Notes under the pieces: model-generated | What the model was told of the DNA's origin: nothing | The model's database searches: none | Seen by the model: only the letters and a program-made list of their open reading frames with translations | Program-made: the position numbers and the translations under genes | Origin: Paraburkholderia tropica | Lineage (GTDB): Bacteria > Pseudomonadota > Gammaproteobacteria > Burkholderiales > Burkholderiaceae | Assembly (NCBI RefSeq): GCF_914484835.1 | Contig: NZ_CAJZAR010000049.1 | Span: 124,001 to 188,000, forward strand | Direction of reading: 5' to 3' | DNA length: 64,000 nt | Shown: piece after piece, positions 8,276-16,671 of the stretch | Position numbering within the stretch: position 1 is the first letter of the stretch | Layout: every line of letters begins with the position of its first letter

Positions 8276-9064
8276 ATGACCAACGCAATGAATTACGCAA
8301 ACGAGTCCGTCGATCTCGCCGTTGCCGCGTGGCATGACGCGATCGAAACATTCTGCCGATTGCAACCGGACGGCGACGTAAAAGCAGAACCGCGCGGCAC
8401 GCGAGCGATGGTGAGCGGCACGCCGGTATCGGTATTGAACGCGGTCATCAGCACGAGGCGCGAGCCCGATGTGGACGAGTTGAGCGCGTTCGCTGCATCG
8501 TTTGGCAACAAGGGCCTTCCGTGGAGCATTCAGTCGCGCGGCACGGGTGGCGATGCTGCGATTGAGCCAATCGCGATGCGCTGCGGGCTGACGCAGTCCT
8601 TCGCTCTGCCGTTCATGATGCGGCGTCTGGATGCCGACGTAACGAATGTGCCGCTGCCCGATGCGGTCAGCATTCGGCGTGTTCCTCCGCAAGATCACGA
8701 GGCGTATAACCGCGCGCTGGCCTGCGGCTATGAAGCGCCCGAACAGGTCTTCAGAGGTTTCAGCGCGCCCGCTGTTTTGGGTGCCGAAGGCATGACGGCT
8801 TATCTGGTTGAAGAAAAGGGCATTGCCGTTGCGACATCGTTCGGCGTGCTCATAAATGGACACGTGGGCGTATTCAACATATCGACGCAACCCGCCTACC
8901 GGCGACGCGGCTACGCGCGCGCGGCAACCGCCGCAGTGCTGCGCGACGCGTATTTGCAGGACGCTCACACCGCCTTTCTTCATTGCACGCCCGCAGGACG
9001 CGGCGTTTATGAATCGATGGGCTTTGCGATTGCGGAAACGTGGCAGGTCTACGCGACGCCGTAA
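8276..9064 (+). CDS. GNAT family N-acetyltransferase
   Basis: A 262-residue protein whose C-terminal half (about 135-262) is a GNAT domain. The acetyl-CoA loop is in QPAYRRRGYARAATAAVL and the late GRGVYESMGFAIAETW motif is present. The N-terminal 120 residues are a less conserved lobe (FAASFGNKGLPWSIQ), as in two-lobed GNATs. The ATG at 8276 is the first Met, with another at 8288 that is equally possible. No strong Shine-Dalgarno is visible. The acceptor substrate is unknown, and it is followed 54 bp later by an unusual SDR. Confidence 0.75.
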   Translation: MTNAMNYANESVDLAVAAWHDAIETFCRLQPDGDVKAEPRGTRAMVSGTPVSVLNAVISTRREPDVDELSAFAASFGNKGLPWSIQSRGTGGDAAIEPIAMRCGLTQSFALPFMMRRLDADVTNVPLPDAVSIRRVPPQDHEAYNRALACGYEAPEQVFRGFSAPAVLGAEGMTAYLVEEKGIAVATSFGVLINGHVGVFNISTQPAYRRRGYARAATAAVLRDAYLQDAHTAFLHCTPAGRGVYESMGFAIAETWQVYATP

Positions 9065-9118
9065 TGTGCGCCGATTGACACACTCGTATAAACGTTGATG
9101 CGATGAGGTAAAAACATC

Positions 9119-9919
9119 ATGAATCTGCAACTGAATGGCAAGCGTGCGCTGGTGACGGGTTCGACCGCCGGACTCGGCGAGGCGATTGCGAAACTGCTGG
9201 CGGCGGAAGGCGCGACGGTAATCGTCCACGGCCGCAGCGGCGATCGTGCAAGCGCGGTCGCGGAAGCGATCACGGCTGCGGGCGGCCACGCCGAGATCGC
9301 GCTGGGCGATCTGGCCACCGACTCGGGAGCGGACGCCGTGGCCGCGCAATCGCGCGAAGGCGGTGCGATCGATATTCTGGTCAACAACGCTGGCTATTAT
9401 CACCATCTGAACTGGGTCACGGCGTCGCCCGACAAATGGATCGAGACTTACGAGGTCAACGTGCTGTCCGCCGTGCGCATGATTCAGCGTCTCGTGCCCG
9501 CGATGCGCGAGCGCGGCTGGGGGCGCGTGATCCAGATCGGCGGCGGGCTTGCGGGTCAGCCTGTTCCCATGCAGCCCGATTACAACGCGTCGCTGGCGGC
9601 GCGGCACAATCTGGCGGTGTCGCTGGCGCGCGATCTCAAAGACTCGGGCGTGACCTCGAACATCGTGGCGCCCGGCGCGATTCTCGTGCCGTCCGTCAAG
9701 GCGCTGCTGGAGAAGATCGCGCCGCAGCACGGATGGGGCGAGACGTGGGAGGACATCGAGCGCGGTTGTGTGCGCGATATGGTGCCGAACGACGTGGGCC
9801 GTCTTGGCCGCCCGGAAGAGATCGCGGCGGCCGTTGCCTATCTGGCGAGCCCGTATGCCGATTATGTGAGCGGTGCGACGATCCGGGTCGATGGCGGCAC
9901 GATTCGGTCTGCGTTTTGA
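9119..9919 (+). CDS. SDR family protein with degenerate active site
   Basis: A 266-residue SDR fold. The cofactor motif TGSTAGLG (residues 13-20), VNNAG and the C-terminal YVSGATIRVDGGTIRSAF are normal. The catalytic motif is not. The expected Ser region reads IQIGGGLAG, and YxxxK reads YNASL (Tyr155, Leu159), so the serine and lysine are both missing while the tyrosine stays. I checked the codons directly: tac aac gcg tcg ctg. The protein may therefore be a cofactor-binding pseudoenzyme or use altered chemistry. It is downstream of the GNAT gene and convergent with the AraC regulator, with a 16-bp gap. Confidence 0.82.
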   Translation: MNLQLNGKRALVTGSTAGLGEAIAKLLAAEGATVIVHGRSGDRASAVAEAITAAGGHAEIALGDLATDSGADAVAAQSREGGAIDILVNNAGYYHHLNWVTASPDKWIETYEVNVLSAVRMIQRLVPAMRERGWGRVIQIGGGLAGQPVPMQPDYNASLAARHNLAVSLARDLKDSGVTSNIVAPGAILVPSVKALLEKIAPQHGWGETWEDIERGCVRDMVPNDVGRLGRPEEIAAAVAYLASPYADYVSGATIRVDGGTIRSAF

Positions 9920-9935
9920 GCGGGAAAGCGGGCCA

Positions 9936-10937
9936 TCACTTCGGATGACTCCGCCGCCAATCGCGCGGCGTCTCACCAAATCGTCCACTAAACCAGTTCG
10001 TAAAAGAGCCTTGCTGGGAATAACCCAGCAAGGCCGCCACGCGTCCGATCGGATAGCGTGGATTGCTCATATACCGCACCGCGAGTTCACCGCGCACTTC
10101 TTCCACCAGACGCGAGAAACTGGTTTGCGCCACTTCGAGCTGGCGCTGCATCGTGCGCACGCTCATATGCAAATGACTGGCGACGCACTCGACCGTCGCC
10201 TGCTCCAGCGGAAGCAGCAGGTAGATCGCCTTGCGGACTTCGAGCGGGGTCGTGTCCGCGCCCGAGACGTTCAGGGCGTCGGCGAGGCTTTCGGCGTATC
10301 GCACCAGTTCGGGATCGGCGGCGGGATTCGGGTAGTCGAGATCGGCGGTTGCGCAGACGAAGCCATTGAAGTCGCTGCCGAATTCAAGAGGACACCCAAA
10401 GAATCGCCGATGAAACGTCAGGCTGGCGGGGCCGCGATGAACGAAATGGACTGAGCGCGGCTTCCAGTGTTCGCCGAGCAGCGCGCTGGAGTGACGCGCC
10501 AGCACGCCGACCGCGAGTTCGATCGCCTGGTTCGTCGGGGTGCCGGGTTCGACGACCATTTCTTCGCGGATGGTCACGGTTGCGCCGGCATCCTCGACGA
10601 ACACCGCGAGCGCCTCGTTCAGCAGGTGCCGGTATTCGGCGGTGGCGAGCAGCACTTCGCGCAGCGTGCGCTTGTGCGCCAGCAGGACATTGACCACGCC
10701 GGTGCCGAACTTCTGCCGTGTTTCCGCCATCTGCAAGGCAAAGGTGCTGCACGATGCCTGTTCGGCTGTGAGTTCGAGCAGCCGGCAGGCAGCCGCTGCG
10801 GAAATGCGTTCGTCGGGGCTCGCGAGCGCCGTGGCATCGATCCCCACCTGTTTCGCCAGTTCGACGGGATTCAGGCCCACACGTCGCGTCACGTCGAAAT
10901 ACCCGCTCAGGGCGACCGAGCGCAGCATTGTCTCCAT
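9936..10937 (-). CDS. AraC family transcriptional regulator
   Basis: A 333-residue AraC regulator with an N-terminal arabinose-binding-type domain (about 20-210) like that of OruR/ArgR-type regulators. The C-terminal double helix-turn-helix (about 235-330) has VASHLHMSVRTMQRQL and IGRVAALLGYSQQGSFTNWF. It is divergent from the BKACE operon across 271 bp and is the obvious candidate activator of that operon. Such regulators typically respond to the pathway substrate. The ATG at 10937 is the first Met of the domain; no alternative is needed. Confidence 0.88.
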   Translation of the reverse strand: METMLRSVALSGYFDVTRRVGLNPVELAKQVGIDATALASPDERISAAAACRLLELTAEQASCSTFALQMAETRQKFGTGVVNVLLAHKRTLREVLLATAEYRHLLNEALAVFVEDAGATVTIREEMVVEPGTPTNQAIELAVGVLARHSSALLGEHWKPRSVHFVHRGPASLTFHRRFFGCPLEFGSDFNGFVCATADLDYPNPAADPELVRYAESLADALNVSGADTTPLEVRKAIYLLLPLEQATVECVASHLHMSVRTMQRQLEVAQTSFSRLVEEVRGELAVRYMSNPRYPIGRVAALLGYSQQGSFTNWFSGRFGETPRDWRRSHPK

Positions 10938-11208
10938 CGTTGTGTCTCCGTGCTGCGGACGGACTGCGCCTCGCCGTCCGTATCTCCATGTTTATCAACG
11001 TTTATTCGTGCGCGCGCGTTGGGATCGGTGTTAACGCCTGGTTTAACGCCGGTGGCATCGAAAGCTAAAACAATGGCGCGCTATCACAAAAGTATAGTGC
11101 GGGATTGCCGTATCGTGCCATCTCATCAGTTCGTCATCTTCCGGTCGCAACTCGGGTAATCAACCGATCGTCGTGACCGGAATATCGCCACCCAACACGG
11201 AGAACACG

Positions 11209-12264
11209 ATGCAATTTCTAGACGATTCGCTGCATCCCGAGAATCAGAGCAAGGTTGTCATCACGACGGCGCCCTATGGTCCCGAGTGGATGCCCGAGGA
11301 CTTTCCCGAAGACATTCCGGTGACGATGGAGGAGCAGATCCAGAAGGCGGTCGACTGCTACAACGCCGGCGCAACCGTGCTGCATCTGCATGTGCGCGAA
11401 CTCGACGGCAAGGGTTCCAAACGTCTGTCGAAATTCAACGAGCTTATCGCGGGCGTGCGTGATGCGGTGCCGGACATGATCATCCAGGTGGGCGGCTCGA
11501 TTTCGTTCGCCCCCGAAGACGATGGGCAAGCGGCGAAATGGCTCTCGGACGACACGCGCCACATGCTGGCCGATCTCGATCCGAAGCCGGACCAGGTGAC
11601 CGTGGCGATCAACACCACGCAGATGAACATCATGGAGCTGCTCTATCCCGAGTATCTGGCTGGCACGTCGCTCGCCAATCCGGCGTTCATGGCGGCCTAT
11701 AGTGAAATGACGGTGCCGGCCGGTCCCGCCTGGGTCGAGGAGCATCTGCGCCGCCTGCAGGCCTCGGGCATCCAGCCGCATTTCCAGTTGACCGGCATCC
11801 ACGCGCTGGAGACGCTCGAACGCCTCGTGCGCAAGGGTGCTTATAAGGGACCGCTGAATCTCACGTGGATCGGCATCGGCGGCGGCTTCGACGGGCCGAA
11901 TCCGTTCAACTTCTTCAACTTCGTGCATCGCGCGCCGGACGGCTGCACGCTGACCGCCGAATCGTTGTTGAAGAACGTGCTGCCGTTCAACATGATGGCA
12001 ATGGCGATGGGGCTGCATCCGCGCTGCGGCATCGAAGACACGATCATCGACCAGCACGGCAAGCGCATGACCTCGGTGCAGCAGATCGAGCAGTGCGTGC
12101 GCGTGGCGCACGAACTGGGCCGCGAGATCGCGACGGGCAAGGAAGCGCGCGAGATCTACCGGATTGGTGTGCAGTACCAAACAATCGGCGAGACGCTCGC
12201 GGCAAACGGCATGGCGCCGAACCGCGAAGCCGGTGTGAAGAATCTGCCGCTGCGCGTGGCTTGA
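11209..12264 (+). CDS. Beta-keto acid cleavage enzyme family protein (BKACE, DUF849)
   Basis: A 351-residue TIM-barrel enzyme of the BKACE family. These use Zn2+ and acetyl-CoA to split a beta-keto acid into acetoacetate plus a CoA ester. The zinc ligands His59 and His61 are in VLHLHVRE, and the active-site set Arg272, Glu276 and Asp277 is in PRCGIED, matching the family GxxxRxGxED block. The protein is some 40-70 residues longer than typical members, with extra loops such as GFDGPNPFNFFNFVHR. The ATG at 11209 follows GGAG. It heads an operon with a transporter, a reductase and a dioxygenase, so it is probably the terminal ring- or chain-cleavage step of an undefined pathway. Confidence 0.85.
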   Translation: MQFLDDSLHPENQSKVVITTAPYGPEWMPEDFPEDIPVTMEEQIQKAVDCYNAGATVLHLHVRELDGKGSKRLSKFNELIAGVRDAVPDMIIQVGGSISFAPEDDGQAAKWLSDDTRHMLADLDPKPDQVTVAINTTQMNIMELLYPEYLAGTSLANPAFMAAYSEMTVPAGPAWVEEHLRRLQASGIQPHFQLTGIHALETLERLVRKGAYKGPLNLTWIGIGGGFDGPNPFNFFNFVHRAPDGCTLTAESLLKNVLPFNMMAMAMGLHPRCGIEDTIIDQHGKRMTSVQQIEQCVRVAHELGREIATGKEAREIYRIGVQYQTIGETLAANGMAPNREAGVKNLPLRVA

Positions 12265-12352
12265 GGAAGCGGGCGGCCGCGCGGACGCAGCGGCTCGCCA
12301 GGATGGGCAAGGCCGGTTCCATCGGAGCCGGATCGAGATGAAGGAGACACAC

Positions 12353-13663
12353 ATGCTCACGCATGCGGAGCCCGCAGCGGGCGAAGTGACGAAGGGACAG
12401 ACGGATGTACGGGCTTATGCCTGGGTCGTGTTCGCGTTGACGGTCGGATTGTTGCTCTCCGACTATATGTCCCGGCAGGTGCTCAACGCGGTATTTCCGC
12501 TACTCAAGTCCGCCTGGCAGCTCTCCGACACGCACCTCGGATCGCTCAGCAGCGTGGTCGCGCTGATGGTGGGCGTGCTCACCTTCCCGCTCTCGGTGCT
12601 CGCCGACCGCTGGGGCCGCGTGCGAAGCATCGTCCTGATGGCCGCGATGTGGAGTCTCGCGACGCTCGGCTGCGCGGTCTCGGCCAACTATGGCGAGATG
12701 TTGCTGGCGCGTGCGTTCGTCGGCATCGGCGAGGCGGCGTATGGCAGCGTGGGCGTCGCGGTGGTGCTGAGCATCTTTCCGGTGCGGTTGCGCGCCACCG
12801 TGACGGCGGCGTTCATGGCGGGCGGCGCGTTCGGTTCGGTGCTCGGCATGGCGCTCGGTGGCGCCGTCGCGGCGCACCTCGGCTGGCGCGCGGCGTTCGG
12901 CGCGATGGCGATCCTCGGATTCCTGCTGCTCGTGATCTACCGGATCGCGGTCTCCGAAAAGCGCCTCGCGCCGTTGCAGGCCTGCCGCGCAACCCGCCGC
13001 ACGCCCGCGACGATGAGCCTGCGCAGTCTGCTCCGCGAGCTGTTTTCGACGAGGTCCGTGGTCTGCGCCTATATCGGCAGCGGGATTCATCTGCTGGTGC
13101 CGGCGGCGGTGTGGGCGTGGATGCCGAGTTTCCTCAACCGCTACTACGGCATGGCGCCAGGCCAGGCGGCGATGGGCGCGGCGCTGTTCGTGCTGACGAC
13201 CGCGCTCGGCATGGTCACCTGCGGGCATCTGGCCGATCGCTTCGGCAAGCATGCGCCCGTGCGCAAATGGTCCACGGCGATCGCGTGCTGTCTGCTCTGC
13301 TTCGTGCTGCTCGGGATCGGTCTGCATCTGCCCGCCGGGCCTGCCCAGCTGCTCATGATCGCAGCCGGCATGTTCTTCTGCGCCGGTGCCACGGGCCCGT
13401 CGGGCGCGATGGTCGCGAATCTCACGCCGCCTTCCATCCATGCGTCGGCGTTCGCGACCCTGACGCTTGCGAACAACCTGCTGGGTCTCGCGCCGGCCGC
13501 GGTCCTGACCGGCATGGTCGCCGACCGGATCGGCCTGCTGGGCGCGCTGCAAATCGTGCCGCTCGCGCCGCTGGCCGCCGCCATTGCGTTTTATATCGGG
13601 CGTCGCCGCTATGCCGCCGACCTCGATCGCGTGAACAACCTGCGTGAGCAGGCCGCGTCCTGA
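12353..13663 (+). CDS. MFS transporter
   Basis: A 436-residue major facilitator with about 12 predicted membrane helices. Motif A, LADRWGRVRSIVL, follows TM2, and a second related copy, LADRFGKHAPVRK, follows TM8. The N-terminal LSDYMSRQVLNAVFPLLKSAW is typical of organic-acid/aromatic-acid:H+ symporters. The start at 12353 is 6 bp after AAGGAG; an ATG 15 bp upstream lies in front of that Shine-Dalgarno and is rejected. It is 88 bp after the BKACE gene and probably imports the pathway substrate. Confidence 0.87.
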   Translation: MLTHAEPAAGEVTKGQTDVRAYAWVVFALTVGLLLSDYMSRQVLNAVFPLLKSAWQLSDTHLGSLSSVVALMVGVLTFPLSVLADRWGRVRSIVLMAAMWSLATLGCAVSANYGEMLLARAFVGIGEAAYGSVGVAVVLSIFPVRLRATVTAAFMAGGAFGSVLGMALGGAVAAHLGWRAAFGAMAILGFLLLVIYRIAVSEKRLAPLQACRATRRTPATMSLRSLLRELFSTRSVVCAYIGSGIHLLVPAAVWAWMPSFLNRYYGMAPGQAAMGAALFVLTTALGMVTCGHLADRFGKHAPVRKWSTAIACCLLCFVLLGIGLHLPAGPAQLLMIAAGMFFCAGATGPSGAMVANLTPPSIHASAFATLTLANNLLGLAPAAVLTGMVADRIGLLGALQIVPLAPLAAAIAFYIGRRRYAADLDRVNNLREQAAS

Positions 13664-13728
13664 ACGGGCAGGCGGCCTGGCGCTCCGCGCAGTGAACAAG
13701 TAATCTGGATAAGCAAAGGAGATTCTCC

Positions 13729-14709
13729 ATGGCAAAAGCAGTGCGTTTCCATGAAACCGGTGGCCCTGAAGTCTTGCGTTACGAGACCGTTGAAGTCGGT
13801 GAGCCCGGCCCGGGGCAGGTGCGTCTGCGCCACGAAGCGGTCGGCCTGAATTTCGCCGATACCTATTTCCGCTCGGGTCTCTATCCGGTGCCGCTGCCTG
13901 CGGGCATGGGCGTCGAGGCGGCGGGCGTGGTCGAGGCGGTCGGTCCCGATGTGGCCCACGTTGCCGCTGGCGATCGCGTCACCTACACGGGCTTTCTGAA
14001 CACGCTGGGCGCGTACAGCACCGAACGCCTGATTCCGGCCGCGGCGCTCATCAAGCTGCCCGATGCGATTGCGTGCGAAACGGCTGCGGGCATGACCATG
14101 CGCGGCCTGACCGCTGCGTATCTGCTGCGCCGCATTCACGACTTCAAGCCGGGCCAGTCCGTTCTGCTGCACGCGGCGGCCGGCGGCGTCGGCCTGATCG
14201 TGTCGCAATGGGCGAAGCTGCTCGGGTTGACGGTGATCGGCACGGTGTCGAATGCGCGCAAGGGTGAAGTGGCCCGTCAACACGGTTGCGAACATGTGAT
14301 CGACTACAGCCGCGAGGACGTCGCGAAGCGCGTGCGCGAGCTGACCGATGGCATAGGTGTGGATGTCGTGTTCGACAGCGTCGGCAAGGATACTTTCGAA
14401 GGCTCGCTCGATTCGCTCAAGCGGCGCGGACTCATGGTGTGCGTCGGCACGGCGTCGGGCCCGATCCCGCCGTTCAATCCGCAAATCCTCGCGATGAAGG
14501 GTTCGCTGTATTTGACCCGCCCGGCGCTGGCCGACTATATCGCCGATCCGGCGGAAAAGAACGCGCTGGCCAACGAGCTGTTTGCGCACGTGGCCACGGG
14601 CCGTATCCAGATCGAGTTGAACCAGCGCTACGCGCTGGAAGATGCCGTGCAGGCGCATCGCGATCTCGAATCGCGCAAGACGACCGGCTCGTCGGTCTTC
14701 GTTATCTGA
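13729..14709 (+). CDS. Quinone oxidoreductase-like zinc-independent MDR enzyme
   Basis: A 326-residue medium-chain dehydrogenase/reductase of the NADPH:quinone oxidoreductase group. The N-terminal GroES-like domain opens with KAVRFHETGGPEVLRYE, followed by a Rossmann domain with AAAGGVGLIVSQWAKLLG. The structural-zinc cysteine cluster of alcohol dehydrogenases is absent. It follows AAAGGAGA at a good spacing. Members reduce quinones or alpha,beta-unsaturated carbonyls with NADPH. In this operon it could reduce an unsaturated intermediate before BKACE cleavage, which is inferred from context only. Confidence 0.87.
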   Translation: MAKAVRFHETGGPEVLRYETVEVGEPGPGQVRLRHEAVGLNFADTYFRSGLYPVPLPAGMGVEAAGVVEAVGPDVAHVAAGDRVTYTGFLNTLGAYSTERLIPAAALIKLPDAIACETAAGMTMRGLTAAYLLRRIHDFKPGQSVLLHAAAGGVGLIVSQWAKLLGLTVIGTVSNARKGEVARQHGCEHVIDYSREDVAKRVRELTDGIGVDVVFDSVGKDTFEGSLDSLKRRGLMVCVGTASGPIPPFNPQILAMKGSLYLTRPALADYIADPAEKNALANELFAHVATGRIQIELNQRYALEDAVQAHRDLESRKTTGSSVFVI

Positions 14710-14720
14710 GGAGGCACGTT

Positions 14721-15569
14721 GTGCGAGTCGAACCTTTGACCTGCGCGATCGGCGCCGAACTGACGGGCGTGCATCTCGCCGATGCGATCCGCGACGACGG
14801 CCTCTTCGCCGAGATCCGCGCGGCGCTGCTCAAGCATCGCGTGCTGTTCCTGCGCGATCAGAACATCACGCGCGCCGAGCACGTGACCTTCGCGCGGCGC
14901 TTCGGCGAACTGGAGGATCATCCGGTTGCGGGCAGCGACCCGGAGTATCCGGGCCTCGTGCGCATCTACAAGAACCCGGAGCAGCCCAACGACCGCTACG
15001 AAAACGCGTGGCACTCGGACGCGACCTGGCGCGAAGCGCCGCAGTTCGGCGCCGTGCTGCGTTGCGTGGAATGTCCGCCCGTCGGCGGCGATACGATGTG
15101 GGCCAACATGGTGCTCGCCTACGAGAATCTGCCGGAACACATCAAGACGCAGATCGCGGACCTGCGCGCGCGGCACAGCATCGAGGCGAGCTTCGGCGCT
15201 GCCATGCCGATCGAGAAGCGGCTCGCGCTGAAGGCGCAGTTTCCCGACGCGGAGCATCCGGTCGTGCGCACGCATCCCGAAACCGGCGAGAAGGTGCTGT
15301 TCGTGAATGCGTTCACCACGCATTTCACCAACTATCACACGGCGCAGCGCGTGCGCTTCGGGCAGGATGCGAATCCGGGCGCGGGCGATCTGCTGCGTTA
15401 TCTCGTCAGTCAGGCCTATATTCCCGAGTACCAGGTGCGCTGGCGCTGGCAGCCGAACAGCATCGCCATCTGGGACAACCGCAGCACGCAGCACTATGCG
15501 GTGATGGATTACGCGCCTTGCCATCGCAAGATGGAGCGCGCGGGCATTATCGGCGACAAGCCTTACTGA
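14721..15569 (+). CDS. TauD/TfdA family Fe(II)/2-oxoglutarate dioxygenase
   Basis: A 282-residue dioxygenase. The iron facial triad is His98 and Asp100 in WHSDATW plus a distal His258 in STQHYAV, and 2-oxoglutarate-binding arginines follow in CHRKMER. The family hydroxylates substrates such as taurine, aryloxyalkanoates or betaines, often releasing an aldehyde or alcohol. I chose the GTG at 14721, which follows GAGGAGGC, 11 bp after the reductase stop; the frame is open further upstream but overlaps that gene. It is probably the oxidative entry step of the BKACE operon. Confidence 0.86.
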   Translation: MRVEPLTCAIGAELTGVHLADAIRDDGLFAEIRAALLKHRVLFLRDQNITRAEHVTFARRFGELEDHPVAGSDPEYPGLVRIYKNPEQPNDRYENAWHSDATWREAPQFGAVLRCVECPPVGGDTMWANMVLAYENLPEHIKTQIADLRARHSIEASFGAAMPIEKRLALKAQFPDAEHPVVRTHPETGEKVLFVNAFTTHFTNYHTAQRVRFGQDANPGAGDLLRYLVSQAYIPEYQVRWRWQPNSIAIWDNRSTQHYAVMDYAPCHRKMERAGIIGDKPY

Positions 15570-15588
15570 GCGCGCGGGGGAGTGCATC

Positions 15589-16149
15589 GTGACTGTCGAT
15601 ACGACACCGACCATCCTGATGGTCCCCGGGCTGCGCGATCACGTCGCCGAACATTGGCAGACGCTGCTCGAACGCAAGCTGCCCAAGGCGGCTTCGGTGC
15701 CGCCGCTCGAACACGACAAGCTCGGCTGCGCGGCGCGCGTGGCCGCGCTCGACGCGGCGCTCGCGAAGATCGAAGGGCCGGTGATTCTCGTGGCGCATAG
15801 TGCGGGCGTGATGATCACGGTGCACTGGGCGCAGTGGTGCCGCCGCCAGATTCACGGCGCGCTGTTCGCCGCGCCCGCCGATCTGGAAACGCCGTTGCCC
15901 GCCGGGTATCCCGCGATGGACGCGCTGGCCATCAATGGCTGGCATCCGCTGCCGCGACAGGCTCTGCCGTTTCCGAGCATCGTCTGCGCGAGCCGCAATG
16001 ATCCGCTCGCGTCGTTCGAGCGCGTCTCGGCCATGGCGGACGACTGGGGCAGCCGTCTCGTCGACCTGGGCGACGTCGGTCATCTGAACCCGGCCTCGGG
16101 TTTCGGCGACTGGCCGATGGCGCAGTTGCTGATCGACGAACTGGTCTGA
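15589..16149 (+). CDS. RBBP9/YdeN-type alpha/beta hydrolase
   Basis: A 186-residue single-domain serine hydrolase. The nucleophile Ser71 is in VAHSAGV, and the catalytic His165 is in DVGHLNPASGFGDW, a motif diagnostic of the RBBP9/YdeN family. It starts with TPTILMVPGLRDHVAEHWQ, also typical. The GTG at 15589 follows GGGGGAG. It is 19 bp downstream of the TauD gene, so it is part of the operon and may cleave an ester or thioester intermediate. Many such proteins have no known substrate. Confidence 0.83.
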   Translation: MTVDTTPTILMVPGLRDHVAEHWQTLLERKLPKAASVPPLEHDKLGCAARVAALDAALAKIEGPVILVAHSAGVMITVHWAQWCRRQIHGALFAAPADLETPLPAGYPAMDALAINGWHPLPRQALPFPSIVCASRNDPLASFERVSAMADDWGSRLVDLGDVGHLNPASGFGDWPMAQLLIDELV

Positions 16150-16216
16150 AAACACGCGCCGTTGACGGCGTGATGCTATGGTTTTTAATTTGGATTGCTG
16201 ATTAAAGGTGGGGCGA

Positions 16217-16552
16217 ATGCAACGTGAAATTCAGATCGGCACACTCGACGGCCTCGCGCCGGGCGAGCGCAGATTGGCCTTCGTCGACGGGCGCAGCATT
16301 GCGATCTTCAATATCGAAGGCACGCTCTGCGCCATCGACAACGCATGCCCCCACAACGGCGCAGCACTGGCCGGAGGCCAGCTCGAAGGCAGCGTGCTGC
16401 GCTGTCCCGCGCATGGCCTGCGTTTCGACTTGCGCACGGGCCGCATGGCGGGGGCCGGCGGACTGTGCCTCACGACGTTCCCGGTCGAGGCCGTAGACGG
16501 GACATGGAGGGTCTGCATCGACGATCCCGTAGCGCCCGGCCCGGCGGCTTAG
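16217..16552 (+). CDS. Rieske [2Fe-2S] ferredoxin-like protein
   Basis: A 111-residue single-domain Rieske protein. The cluster ligands are complete: Cys44 and His46 in CPHNGA, and Cys63 and His66 in CPAHG. It has the NirD/dioxygenase-ferredoxin fold (GTLCAIDNACPH, FDLRTGRMAG). The ATG at 16217 follows AGGTGGGG; an in-frame GTG 9 bp earlier is less likely. It lies after the hydrolase and before the porin. It would deliver electrons to an oxygenase, but no Rieske oxygenase alpha subunit is present nearby, so its partner is unclear. Confidence 0.85.
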   Translation: MQREIQIGTLDGLAPGERRLAFVDGRSIAIFNIEGTLCAIDNACPHNGAALAGGQLEGSVLRCPAHGLRFDLRTGRMAGAGGLCLTTFPVEAVDGTWRVCIDDPVAPGPAA

Positions 16553-16671
16553 CCAGCGCCGAAAGCCGGACCTGAACCTGAGAGACAAGCAGTTATATTT
16601 CCCACAATAACCCCAAGACCTACGGTGCCGCCACGACAGCGCACGCGGATGTTTCTGGAGGAGACGACGAA

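Noticed and set aside
16153-16186. Hairpin and T-run before the Rieske gene as a terminator
   Set aside because: The stem is bulged, the T-run starts about 8 bases after it, and the surrounding genes look like one operon.
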